Part shown: piece after piece, positions 30,443-39,494 of the stretch
How the letters are laid out: each line of letters starts with the position of its first letter
Position numbering within the stretch: the first letter of the stretch is position 1
DNA from: Herbaspirillum sp.
GTDB lineage: Bacteria > Pseudomonadota > Gammaproteobacteria > Burkholderiales > Burkholderiaceae_D
Assembly: GCA_028292625.1 (NCBI GenBank)
Contig: JAQGLY010000095.1
Location: 19,058-83,057, forward strand
DNA length: 64,000 nt
Reading direction: 5' to 3'
The notes under the pieces: model-generated
What the model saw: the letters and a program-made list of their open reading frames with translations, nothing else
The model's database searches: none
What the model was told of the DNA's origin: nothing
Position numbers and translations under genes: made by a program

Positions 30443-32754
30443 CGTGGCCCAATACTCGCTGGCCTGTTAATCCGTGGCCTGCCAATCCGTGGCCACAAGT
30501 CGGAGCGAGTGACCCGGACGCAACGCTATTATTCGCACGGATGGCAACGCAGCCAAGCACCACACGCAAACATGCGATCGCATCAACCATCATCGCCCTA
30601 AAGGCGGCTGGCGTATGGTCGCGACTCGATGCGCTATATGTCATGGCGGCGCATACAGCGCAAGCGGCGCAGTTAAACTGGAAATCGACGTCATTTAATT
30701 TGACTCCGATGCTTTCCCCGGTGTTTGGTGCGGATGTTGGATACAAAGGCGATGGCCTGGCGAGTTGGCTGGATACTGGCATGAATCCATCCACCGCTGT
30801 GGGTGCAAATTTTGTTCAAAACAGCGCTTCCTTCGGGGTTTGGCTTGTAGATGCGACGAAGAACACTGGGCAGAATATTGCTGGCCTTTGGAGTGCAAGC
30901 ACTGGCGTTCAGATTGTGGCTCCGAATGCTCAGGGGCAGGCGCAATACCGCATTAATCAGGCGGGGGCCATAGTTGCGCCAACGGTTATCACTGATGGGA
31001 CCGGTCTTTTTGCGGTGAATCGCACCGATGCAAATAACGTGCAGATGTACCTGCATGGAACGGTATTCAATTCGAATTCCGCAACAGCATCGATCGCGCC
31101 GATTAACGGTACTTTCGGGTTCGGAAAGCTTGGTAGCACTGGCGCATTCTATGGCTCAGTAACGATGGCCGCAGGATTTATTGGCGGCAGTTTAACGGAT
31201 GTGCAGCACGCCGCCCTGAATTCAGCCATCAGCGCCTATCTGGCGTCGGTATCGGCTATCACGATCGCCGCTAATTTCGCTACAACCAGCCAGACATATA
31301 AAGGCGGTTACATCGAGATCCAGCCGGACAGCTACAACGGCGGAACCTCCACTCCGGCAATCGATGGGACAACCGATATTTGGGGTTTCCCATACAGCCT
31401 TACTGCGCCGGAACAAGCCCGCCTGAAAGCGTTGGTTATGCCGGGCGGCGGGAAAGGCCTGCAACTCCTGCGCTTCCCGCTTGGCTTCGGTTATCGCGGA
31501 TTCCGGAATATCGACGGCACGACCGGGTTAGCGAAGAATATTGGCGAGCGGTTCTCCGGTCAGAATGCGGCGATTTCCGCATTGATCGCCAATGTCGTTG
31601 CGGATGGCGGTGGTCTTGCGCCGGAATATTGGTGTCCTGCCCCTTACTGGATGACCAGCAGCAGCTACAGCGGGACCAATAGTGTTACGAACAAGTTCTG
31701 GGCAGGCGCAGCCTATGCGCGCACGGTTCAACTCAGCAGCATCAAGGGCACCGACCTTACGCAATACAATGCACAGATCGCGGCGTTGACCGACGCAATG
31801 CTGAATGACTTTGAGTACCTGCATCAGAACGTGGGCCCAGTGCGCATGTATGGATTGCAGAATGAGCCATCCGTCGGGAATGCAGCTTATGGCAGCAATA
31901 TCTACACCGATACGATGTACTCGGATGTTCTGGTAGCGCTAGTGCCGAAAGTAAAAGCCAGCACGATTTTGGCGACCTACGGCGGCGTAGCGAACGTCCC
32001 TAAACTGCATCTAACCAGCGACCAATCGATTTCATATGGGACGGCGTATCAACAAGGTCATCCCACTGAAATTTCAAGCTATACGTACCACAATATTCAG
32101 CTGATAGCCGACGATGCAGACTGGATCAAAACTGCGATCCCGCAACTGCGCGGGAGCCTGCCTTCGTATTGGGCAAATGAGGTCGAATATTTCAGCGCTG
32201 CCCCGTCAAGCGCATTTCAGTGCGCAAACAACATGTTGCGCGACGTGAATAATCTGGTCTACGGCAATGCGCCGAACATCATGCCGATCATTCATATCCT
32301 GAAGCAGATCGGGCAAAATTCGGCTACGTCTAATACGCTCGGGTATGGCTTGCTAAAAGCGCGGCTGCCGGCGCCATACGGACAAGACCCATCCACGCCT
32401 GGCGATACGGACCCTACCATCGGATTCGGCAATTTCGACATCGTGCCAGAGAACTACAACTCGTTCCTCTTCATATCGGACAATGTTCCGGTTGGAGCGG
32501 TACGTGTTGGTGGGATTCCAGTATTGCCGCGCGGTGTAGGTTTCGCAGCTTTCACCAATGCCGGGAAAACCATAATCTTGATAGCGAATCGGAATGCGAC
32601 ACCGGTAGCGATATATGTGCCTTTGACCGGCGCCAAAACATTGAACGGCAAGCAGTATGGTTTTAATCAGAGCGGCGTCGCGCTGACACCGCAAACATCA
32701 GCGGTATTAAGCATCACGATACCGGCTTATTCCGGGCAGGCCTGGGCCGAATAG
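30439..32754 (+). CDS. Glycoside-hydrolase-like phage protein (GH30-like), candidate tailspike or depolymerase
   Basis: A 771-residue protein. Residues 1-270 include a Trp/Pro-rich start (WPNTRWPVNPWPANPWPQ) and a concanavalin/LamG-like beta domain (YKGDGLASWLDTGMNPS). From about 275 on it resembles a clan-A glycosidase: LRFPLGFGYRGFRNI, RMYGLQNEPS near 475 (Asn-Glu acid/base) and YWANEVEYFS near 580 (possible nucleophile), then a beta-sandwich end, as in GH30. No signal peptide. It could degrade host polysaccharide as part of the virion; its place before the terminase is unusual. Confidence 0.65.
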   Translation: MTWPNTRWPVNPWPANPWPQVGASDPDATLLFARMATQPSTTRKHAIASTIIALKAAGVWSRLDALYVMAAHTAQAAQLNWKSTSFNLTPMLSPVFGADVGYKGDGLASWLDTGMNPSTAVGANFVQNSASFGVWLVDATKNTGQNIAGLWSASTGVQIVAPNAQGQAQYRINQAGAIVAPTVITDGTGLFAVNRTDANNVQMYLHGTVFNSNSATASIAPINGTFGFGKLGSTGAFYGSVTMAAGFIGGSLTDVQHAALNSAISAYLASVSAITIAANFATTSQTYKGGYIEIQPDSYNGGTSTPAIDGTTDIWGFPYSLTAPEQARLKALVMPGGGKGLQLLRFPLGFGYRGFRNIDGTTGLAKNIGERFSGQNAAISALIANVVADGGGLAPEYWCPAPYWMTSSSYSGTNSVTNKFWAGAAYARTVQLSSIKGTDLTQYNAQIAALTDAMLNDFEYLHQNVGPVRMYGLQNEPSVGNAAYGSNIYTDTMYSDVLVALVPKVKASTILATYGGVANVPKLHLTSDQSISYGTAYQQGHPTEISSYTYHNIQLIADDADWIKTAIPQLRGSLPSYWANEVEYFSAAPSSAFQCANNMLRDVNNLVYGNAPNIMPIIHILKQIGQNSATSNTLGYGLLKARLPAPYGQDPSTPGDTDPTIGFGNFDIVPENYNSFLFISDNVPVGAVRVGGIPVLPRGVGFAAFTNAGKTIILIANRNATPVAIYVPLTGAKTLNGKQYGFNQSGVALTPQTSAVLSITIPAYSGQAWAE

Positions 32755-32835
32755 ATTGGCTCAAACGATTAGGCGATGGAACTAGACTTCGAGTTCCGGG
32801 CTTGATGCTCGGCACCCAAGCATAGGAACAAACAC

Positions 32836-32946
32836 ATGGCAAAGCAGACGTCGCTGGCAATCAAGCGCCCGATGCCGCCTGCGGCTATTAATGAGCTTAT
32901 GGGTGATGCGTTCATACCTGGCCGTGAGCGAGCAATACTTCTTTGA
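32836..32946 (+). CDS. Tiny protein before terminase (36 aa)
   Basis: A 36-residue frame, MAKQTSLAIKRPMPPAAINE at the start, with AGGA 9 nt upstream and 22 bp before the terminase gene. The rest (LMGDAFIPGRERAILL) looks natural. Function unknown. Confidence 0.45.
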   Translation: MAKQTSLAIKRPMPPAAINELMGDAFIPGRERAILL

Positions 32947-32968
32947 TGTCCCCAAGTGGAAATGAGTA

Positions 32969-33580
32969 ATGGCAACCAGAAAGGTGATTGACTGGGAGGC
33001 GGTAGAGATTCAATACCGCGCCGGCATCCGCTCACTAAAGGATGTCGGAGCAGAGTTTGGGGTATCTGACGCAGGGATACTCAAGCGCGCTAAGCGCGAT
33101 GGATGGACCCGCGATCTCCGTGCCAAGATTCAAGCAAAGGCCGACGCAAAGGTTAGTGCCTCATTGGTTAGCGGAGAAGTTAGTGCGCAAACCAAGTTAG
33201 CGGAAGCCCAGGTTATCGAGGCCGAGGCGACGGTACAGGCGCGCATCAGGCTCGGGCATCGGACTGATATTGGCCGGTCCCGCAAACTTGCGCTGGACCT
33301 GCTCGCAGAGCTGGAAGCGGAAACCGGCAGCGTCGATCTGTTCCAGCAATTGGGCGAAATGCTTCGCTCCGAGGATAAGAACGGTCAGGACCGCAGGAAC
33401 GATCTGTATCACAAGGTCATTTCAAATGCCGGCCGCGTGGACAGCATGAAGAAACTAGCCGACACGCTGAAAGTTCTGATCGGCCTGGAGCGGGAGGCAT
33501 ACAACATTAATATTGACCAGGGCGATGGGGCTGATAAGGCACCTTCGGGATTGGCGCATTTCTATGGAGAGTCAGAATAA
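32969..33580 (+). CDS. terS: Terminase small subunit
   Basis: A 203-residue protein. The N-terminus has an HTH of the type DWEAVEIQYRAGIRSLKDVG, AEFGVSDAGILKRAKRDGW, followed by a long helical oligomerisation region. It recognises the packaging site and works with the large subunit, whose gene overlaps by 17 bp. Confidence 0.88.
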   Translation: MATRKVIDWEAVEIQYRAGIRSLKDVGAEFGVSDAGILKRAKRDGWTRDLRAKIQAKADAKVSASLVSGEVSAQTKLAEAQVIEAEATVQARIRLGHRTDIGRSRKLALDLLAELEAETGSVDLFQQLGEMLRSEDKNGQDRRNDLYHKVISNAGRVDSMKKLADTLKVLIGLEREAYNINIDQGDGADKAPSGLAHFYGESE

Positions 33581-34979
33581 CAAGGCGACGTTAAATCCGG
33601 CGCTGCGGCAGTTCTGGCGCAAGCCTGCACGTAACCGGGTTCTGTATGGCGGACGGGCATCATCGAAATCATGGGATGCGGCCGGCTTCGCAACGTTCCT
33701 AGCCGATAACTACAAATTGCGCATCCTTTGCGTACGGCAATTTCAGAACAAGATTGAGGAATCGGTCTACACGCTCCTGAAACATCAGATCGATCGCTTT
33801 GGGTTGACGCCGCGGTTCAAGGTCATCAACAACAGCATCAGCTCCCTAAAAACGGGGAGCGAGTTCATGTTTTACGGCTTGTGGCGGTCCATTGACGAAA
33901 TCAAGTCGTTGGAAGGCATAGACATCCTCTGGATAGAAGAGGGTCACAGCCTGACCGAAGAGCAGTGGAAGGTGCTGGAGCCGACCATCCGCAATGAAGG
34001 ATCGCAGATTTGGATCGTTTTCAATCCTAAGCTCGCTAACGATTTCGTCTACAAGCGATTCGTCGTAAATCCGCCGCCGAATACGGTGGTGCGTCAGATC
34101 AACTACGACGAGAACCCGTTTCTCAGCAAGACGATGCTCGACATCATTGAGGCTGCGAAGGCGGAGGATTACGAGGAATACCAGCATATTTATGAGGGTG
34201 TTCCGAAGGACGACGACGAGAATGTCGTTATCAGGCGCGCGTGGATTATGGCGGCTATCGACTTCCATAAGAAGCAGCAGATCGAGCCGACTGGCCGCAA
34301 GCGTATAGGATTCGACGTTGCTGACGATGGCAAAGACTTGTGTGCTGAAATCTATGCGCATGGCTTTGCGGCGCTATGGGGCGATAAGTGGAAGGGCCGA
34401 GAGGATGAGCTACTGAAGTCTTGCTCCCGAGTCTATGCCAGCGCAGCAGAGCGCGGCGCATCGATCACTTACGATTCAATCGGCGTCGGCGCTTCTGCGG
34501 GGGCGAAGTTCAGTGAAATCAATGGCGCGCGCAGCGATGGTCAGCGGGTAGCTTATGCAAAGTTCAATGCCGGCGGGGCTGTATTCCGTCCGGAATCGAT
34601 CTATGCCAGCACTCAGACCAAGAATAAAGACATGTTCGCCAATATCAAGGCGCAGGCGTGGTGGCTGGTAGCAGATCGCTTTCGCAACACATATAACGCG
34701 CTGCACAATGGCGCCGAGTTTAACGAAGACGATTTGATCAGTATTGCTGCCGAGATGCCGTACTTGGAGCAGCTGATTGATGAGTTGGCCACACCAAAGC
34801 GCGACTTTGATGCGACTGGCAAGGTGAAGGTCGAAAGCAAGAAAGATCTAGCTAAGCGCGAGGTCGATTCGCCGAATCTGGCGGATGCGTTCATCATGGC
34901 ATTCGCGCCAGGTCAAGATCCAATGATCATCAGCACCGATACCATTAAACAGTTTTCTCGACTAGGCAGCACACGATAA
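33564..34979 (+). CDS. terL: Terminase large subunit (PBSX/Terminase_3 type)
   Basis: From the ATG at 33564 the protein is 471 residues. The ATPase has a Walker A-like VLYGGRASSKSWDAAGF (residues 27-43) and Walker B DILWIEEGHSL; the nuclease half has IGFDVADDGKD, TYDSIGVGAS and a late DSPNLADAFIM with the third Asp. It is of usual length. The motor pumps DNA into the prohead. Confidence 0.93.
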   Translation: MESQNNKATLNPALRQFWRKPARNRVLYGGRASSKSWDAAGFATFLADNYKLRILCVRQFQNKIEESVYTLLKHQIDRFGLTPRFKVINNSISSLKTGSEFMFYGLWRSIDEIKSLEGIDILWIEEGHSLTEEQWKVLEPTIRNEGSQIWIVFNPKLANDFVYKRFVVNPPPNTVVRQINYDENPFLSKTMLDIIEAAKAEDYEEYQHIYEGVPKDDDENVVIRRAWIMAAIDFHKKQQIEPTGRKRIGFDVADDGKDLCAEIYAHGFAALWGDKWKGREDELLKSCSRVYASAAERGASITYDSIGVGASAGAKFSEINGARSDGQRVAYAKFNAGGAVFRPESIYASTQTKNKDMFANIKAQAWWLVADRFRNTYNALHNGAEFNEDDLISIAAEMPYLEQLIDELATPKRDFDATGKVKVESKKDLAKREVDSPNLADAFIMAFAPGQDPMIISTDTIKQFSRLGSTR

Positions 34980-36575
34980 ATGAACCGCAAGCAACGAAAA
35001 AAGCAGCAGATGACCGCTGCTCGCGCGGTTACGTCTATTGAGTCCGCGCCTTCCGCCAATAGGGGCATGAGCGTCTCAGTCAATGCAGTCACCGATATGC
35101 GGATGAGGTCGACCACAAAGGCGCAGCCAACTGCCAATTTCGATTTCTTGAGGCCGTATCGGCCATTGCCAGGCGTCCTGCCGAAGGGTGAGAAGTTGGC
35201 AATGGACTCGCAGATCGATGCGAATCAGTCCTTCGGATTGCTGGAGAACGTCAATAGCGCGTTTGGGCAGGGCTATGCATTCCCGGGTTTTACGGTCCTG
35301 GCAGAATGGGCGCAGGTTCCGGAATTCCGCAAGCCGGCGGAAACCTATGCGCGCGAAATGACGCGCAAATGGGTCAAGCTGCAGGCGACCGGTGACGAAG
35401 ACAAGTCCGACAAAATCAAGAAGCTGGAGGCAGAGTTTAAGCGCCTCGGATTGCAGGCGAAGATTCGGGAGGCTATTGAGCAGGATGGCTTCTTCGGCCG
35501 GTCGCAGATTTTTATCGATATCGGCGAGCCGAATTCGAAGTTGGACTCGGACGAACTGAAAACCGAGTTGACGGAAACGGCGGCGAAGGTCAGTCGGAAC
35601 TCAATCAAACGCCTTGTCGTCGTGGAGCCGATCTGGAGCTACCCGAACCAATACAACGCGAACGATCCTCTGGACCCGACGTTTTACAAGCCGGTGAGTT
35701 GGTTCGTGATGGGGCGGGAGATTCATTCGAGCCGGTTGCAGACGATCATCACCCGCGAGGTGCCAGATATCCTCAAGCCGGCCTATGCGTTCTCGGGCCT
35801 TTCGCTGTCGCAGATGATGAAGCCATATGTCGACAATTGGCTGCGTACTCGCCAATCAGTGTCGGATTTGATCCACGCCTTCACGGTGTGGACTCTGTCC
35901 ACCGACATGAGCCAGATCATGAATGCCGGGGGGGCTGAGTCGTTCTTCCGGCGTATGGAGATTTTCAATCTCGGCCGAGATAATCACGGCGTCAATGCCA
36001 TCAACAAAGAAAGTGAAGAGTTTAGCAACGTCTCGGTACCGCTAGGTGGCCTGGATAAGTTGCAGGCGCAGTCGCAGGAACAGCAATGCGCTCCAGCCGG
36101 CGTCCCGCTGGTGTATATGACTGGTATCACCCCGGCCGGTTTGAATGCCAGCAGCGATGGCGAGATCCGCGTTTTCAAAGATAACTGCGCTTCGAACCAA
36201 GAGATTTACTCGCCAGTGATCTCGAAGATTCTGAATATCGCCCAGCTCTCGCTGTTCGGCGAGATCGATCCAGAAATCACGTTCATCTGGGAGCCGCTTT
36301 ACACAATGTCAGAAGTGGAGCTTGCGGGCGTTCGAAAGAGCGATGCAGAAACCGATCAGATACACATCGACGCTGGCGTGCTGTTCCCGGAGGAAGTGCG
36401 GACCCGCATTGCCGGCGAAGAGGATTCGCCATATGCCGCACTCGATCTGGGCCGGCCGTTACCAGAGCCGATAACTGAGAATGGCGACCCAGGCCCGAAT
36501 TTGGAAGGTCTTGATCCGAACGAGCAGCAGCAACAAGCGGAGCCGAAGAATGCCGATACTGCGGGCGCCGAGTAA
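34980..36575 (+). CDS. Portal protein (DUF1073 family)
   Basis: A 531-residue protein. QASFGLL/ENVNSAFGQGYAF, FPGFTVLAEWAQVPEFRKPA, EQDGFFGRSQIFIDIG, and VPLVYMTGITPAGLNASSDG mark the DUF1073 portal family of myoviruses. Some relatives carry a C-terminal Acb1 anti-CBASS domain; here the C-terminus after about residue 490 is only an acidic Gln-rich tail, so no such domain is present. It starts right after the terminase stop. Confidence 0.9.
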   Translation: MNRKQRKKQQMTAARAVTSIESAPSANRGMSVSVNAVTDMRMRSTTKAQPTANFDFLRPYRPLPGVLPKGEKLAMDSQIDANQSFGLLENVNSAFGQGYAFPGFTVLAEWAQVPEFRKPAETYAREMTRKWVKLQATGDEDKSDKIKKLEAEFKRLGLQAKIREAIEQDGFFGRSQIFIDIGEPNSKLDSDELKTELTETAAKVSRNSIKRLVVVEPIWSYPNQYNANDPLDPTFYKPVSWFVMGREIHSSRLQTIITREVPDILKPAYAFSGLSLSQMMKPYVDNWLRTRQSVSDLIHAFTVWTLSTDMSQIMNAGGAESFFRRMEIFNLGRDNHGVNAINKESEEFSNVSVPLGGLDKLQAQSQEQQCAPAGVPLVYMTGITPAGLNASSDGEIRVFKDNCASNQEIYSPVISKILNIAQLSLFGEIDPEITFIWEPLYTMSEVELAGVRKSDAETDQIHIDAGVLFPEEVRTRIAGEEDSPYAALDLGRPLPEPITENGDPGPNLEGLDPNEQQQQAEPKNADTAGAE

Positions 36576-37353
36576 AAAGCCGATCGTACTGGCGGCGATC
36601 CACCCAAATGCCGGCCTACAGATGGCCTATCAAAAGCGAATCGACGCGCTAGTCGATGAGATGCAAGCGAGTCTGGTGTATTGGCTCAAGGCGGCGTACC
36701 GGGCGAATGAACCCGAGATGGCGCAGGACGCCAGCCCAGCGACGGCCTTACGGGACGCGATGCGCAAACTATCGCGCAGATGGCAGAAGCGCTTCGATGA
36801 AGCTGCCCCAGACCTTGCGCGGTATTTCGCAACGAACGCCGCCGACCGGTCGGACAGCGCATTGCGCGCTACTTTAAAGCGGTGTGGTTTCGCGGTCGAG
36901 TTCAAGATGACCGCCGCGGCGAACGATGTAATGCAGGCGACCATCGGCGAGAACGTAGGTTTGATCCGCAGCATTGCATCACAGCATCTATCTGATGTCG
37001 AGGGCATGGTGATGCGCAGCGTATCGGCCGGCCGCGATTTGGGCACGCTCTCGCAGGAACTGGCGGCGCGCTACGGCGTGACCAAGCGGCGTGCGGCGTT
37101 CATCGCTCGGGACCAGAACAACAAGGCCACGGCGAATATCACCCGCGTGCGGCAGGATGGTCTGGGAATCACTGAGGCGCAATGGATTCACAGTCACGGC
37201 GGCGCGCATCCCCGGCCGTCGCATGTAGCCGCAGCCAAGAAGCGCTACGCGATCAAAGAAGGGATGTATTTGGACGGCAAGTGGACTTGGCCCGGCGTTG
37301 AGCCGGGATGCCGATGCATTAGCCGCAGCGTGATACCGGGACTGGATGATTAG
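36550..37353 (+). CDS. Mu gpF-like head morphogenesis protein
   Basis: A 267-residue protein from the ATG at 36550, overlapping the portal gene by 26 bp. The C-terminal half has RAAFIARDQNNKATANITRV, then GITEAQWIHSHGGAHPRPSH and WPGVEPGCRCISRSVIP, the minor head protein (Mu F, SPP1 gp7) signature. It acts in DNA ejection or head assembly. Confidence 0.88.
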   Translation: MPILRAPSKKPIVLAAIHPNAGLQMAYQKRIDALVDEMQASLVYWLKAAYRANEPEMAQDASPATALRDAMRKLSRRWQKRFDEAAPDLARYFATNAADRSDSALRATLKRCGFAVEFKMTAAANDVMQATIGENVGLIRSIASQHLSDVEGMVMRSVSAGRDLGTLSQELAARYGVTKRRAAFIARDQNNKATANITRVRQDGLGITEAQWIHSHGGAHPRPSHVAAAKKRYAIKEGMYLDGKWTWPGVEPGCRCISRSVIPGLDD

Positions 37354-37580
37354 CGCTGCTTCGGTAGTGTGAAATGGTCTAGCACATCGGGGAATCCGAC
37401 CGGGTCGTTTTCCGGCATCACCGGATACAGCCGCTCATGCCATGCAATAAGCAGCTTGATTTGCCATTCCCCGCGGCGAAAGTACTTCGCGATGAGATGC
37501 GTGCTTGCACCCTCATCGCGAAGTGATCGCATCGTATAGGCGCGACAAAGCGCCTCGTGATTGCCAGGGATGATGTTCAT
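37350..37580 (-). CDS. Reverse-strand moron protein (76 aa)
   Basis: A 76-residue protein; CRAYTMRSLRDEGASTHLIA, then KYFRRGEWQIKLLIAWHERL suggests an HTH-like helical domain. It lies against the late operon, converging 4 bp into the head gene. A plus-strand terminator follows at 37602-37625. It is probably expressed from its own promoter in the lysogen. Function unknown. Confidence 0.6.
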   Translation of the reverse strand: MNIIPGNHEALCRAYTMRSLRDEGASTHLIAKYFRRGEWQIKLLIAWHERLYPVMPENDPVGFPDVLDHFTLPKQR

Positions 37581-37601
37581 CCGACAATTTTACAACTTAA
37601 G

Positions 37602-37625
37602 GCCTGCCATTGAGCAGGCTTTTTT
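37602..37625 (+). terminator. Intrinsic terminator inside the late region
   Basis: GCCTGC-CATTGA-GCAGGC followed by six T, 13 bp before the next late gene. Confidence 0.75.
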
Positions 37626-37637
37626 ATTGCCCAGACC

Positions 37638-39467
37638 ATGCCAAAACGAGCCCTCGCTAAGGATGAAAAGATTAAGGGCGCCGGGATCTGCTTGACCACG
37701 CCCCAGGGCGAGGCGCTTTTCCTGCTGCGCAGCCCGACATCGAATCACCCGAACGAGTGGGATTTTCCAGGTGGCAAGTCGGATGGCAGCGAGACGCCAG
37801 AGCAAACCGCCAAGCGCGAAACGATGGAAGAGGTCGGCGGCTTGCCATATGGCGAGTTGAGACTGATGCATAGCGTACAGGACTTCGAAGGCGTCGATTT
37901 TGTGACGTTCCGCATGGACATTACGCGCAAGTTCACACCAAAGTTGCAGGCCGAAGAGCATACGCAATACAAATGGGCGTCACTCGATAACCCGCCGCAG
38001 CCACTGCACCCGGGCGTCAAGCAGATGATCGACATGGCTCTCGGCACGAAGACGGCAAATGATGCTGCGCCAAAGGATCAGCTTGCGTTTGACCGCGCCA
38101 GCGTACGCACCGTCGACCAAGATGGCCGGCTACATGTGGCCCTGACGCATATCAGCAAGGCCAACGTCTGCCCATACCGCGGCGACGAGATTCCGGACTA
38201 CGAAGCGCTCGGCCTCGATCCGGCCAAGATTTACATGCTGTACCGCGACCCAGAGGAACTGGCAAAAGCTGCGCCGACGGCCAATAACATTCCGCTGCTG
38301 GACGAACACGTACCCGTATCGGCAGCAGACCACAAGCCCGATGCGATCGTGGGCGCTACCGGCTCCGATGCCGTTTTCAAGGCGCCATACCTCGACCAGT
38401 CCTTAGTCGTCTGGACCAAGAACGCCATTCAAGGCATCGAGACGGGAGAGCAACAAGAAATCTCGTCCGCCTATTACTACAAAGCCGACATGACGCCGGG
38501 GACGTTCGAAGGCGTTGCCTACGACGGCGTGATGCGCGACATCAAATTCAACCATGTAGCACTTGTGAGAAAAGGCCGCGCCGGGCCGGACGTGATGGTC
38601 GGCGATATTTCACTCAACCTTAATGGAGAAATCCCAGTGAGCAAGAACTCTCTTAGCAAAAAAGCAGTGATGGCAAAGGGAGCCTTGCTGGCTGTCCTTA
38701 AGCCGAAAATGTTGGCATCCGATGCTGCGATCGATTTGAACCCGATCTTGGCCGGCGTCAAAAAAAGCAATTGGCTCGTGAAAAAGCCGGGCATTCTCGC
38801 CGCGCTGAAGCCGCTTCTGGCCGCCGATGCTGACATCGCCGACATCGTCCAGTTGCTGGATAAGTTGGACGGCCAGGAGCCGGACGACGACGGCATCACC
38901 CAGGATGAACCCGATCCGAAGATGGAAGGCATCCTGAACATGTTGCGCGGCAAGATCAGCGACGAGGATCTGGCGCAAGTGCAATCGATGCTCGGCGCAG
39001 CGCCTGCTGCCGCCCCAGTTGCTGCGGATGAGCCTCCTGTAACTGCTGGTGCGGCCAATGCAAATCCGAAAGACGAAACAAACAAGGAGCCCATCCCGGG
39101 CGCCAAAAAGGACGACGGCCCGAGCAAGGCCGCCATGGATGCAGCGATCCGACTGGCCTGCGATGCAACTGCCCGTGATACCGAAGCCAAGACGATCGCT
39201 CGTCTGCGCGGCATTCAGGAGGCAGAGGAAATCGTCAAGCCCTACGTGGGCAAGCTGACCGCGATGGACAGCGCTGAGGCCGTCTACAAAACCGCACTGG
39301 AAACATTGAAGGTCGACGTCAAGGACGTGCATCCAAGCGCCTACAAGGCCGTCCTGATGGCCCAGCCGAAACCAGGCGAAGGCCCGAAACACAACATTGC
39401 AGTCGATAGCGCGCTGCCAACTGACATGGCCGACGCCTTCCCGAACGCGCACCGCGTCGGCCATTAA
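37638..39467 (+). CDS. Nudix hydrolase fused to a DUF2213 prohead protein
   Basis: A 609-residue fusion. Residues 12-140 are a Nudix domain with an intact box: GGKSDGSETPEQTAKRETME then EVGGL (G-x5-E-x7-RE-x2-EE-x-G). Residues about 150-330 form the DUF2213 domain (NNIPLLDEHVPVSAADHKPD, GEQQEISSAYYYKAD, KFNHVALVRKGRAGPDV), which is the prohead protease/scaffold fold. The last 250 residues are helical and Ala/Pro-rich, as in scaffolds. It would mature the prohead; the Nudix part may hydrolyse nucleotides. Confidence 0.88.
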   Translation: MPKRALAKDEKIKGAGICLTTPQGEALFLLRSPTSNHPNEWDFPGGKSDGSETPEQTAKRETMEEVGGLPYGELRLMHSVQDFEGVDFVTFRMDITRKFTPKLQAEEHTQYKWASLDNPPQPLHPGVKQMIDMALGTKTANDAAPKDQLAFDRASVRTVDQDGRLHVALTHISKANVCPYRGDEIPDYEALGLDPAKIYMLYRDPEELAKAAPTANNIPLLDEHVPVSAADHKPDAIVGATGSDAVFKAPYLDQSLVVWTKNAIQGIETGEQQEISSAYYYKADMTPGTFEGVAYDGVMRDIKFNHVALVRKGRAGPDVMVGDISLNLNGEIPVSKNSLSKKAVMAKGALLAVLKPKMLASDAAIDLNPILAGVKKSNWLVKKPGILAALKPLLAADADIADIVQLLDKLDGQEPDDDGITQDEPDPKMEGILNMLRGKISDEDLAQVQSMLGAAPAAAPVAADEPPVTAGAANANPKDETNKEPIPGAKKDDGPSKAAMDAAIRLACDATARDTEAKTIARLRGIQEAEEIVKPYVGKLTAMDSAEAVYKTALETLKVDVKDVHPSAYKAVLMAQPKPGEGPKHNIAVDSALPTDMADAFPNAHRVGH

Positions 39468-39494
39468 TCCATTCTCAAAATTCAGGAGTAAATC

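Noticed and set aside
34980..36575. Portal protein as carrier of an Acb1 anti-CBASS domain
   Set aside because: DUF1073 relatives can carry it, but here the C-terminus is only a short acidic tail with no H-x-T/S motifs.
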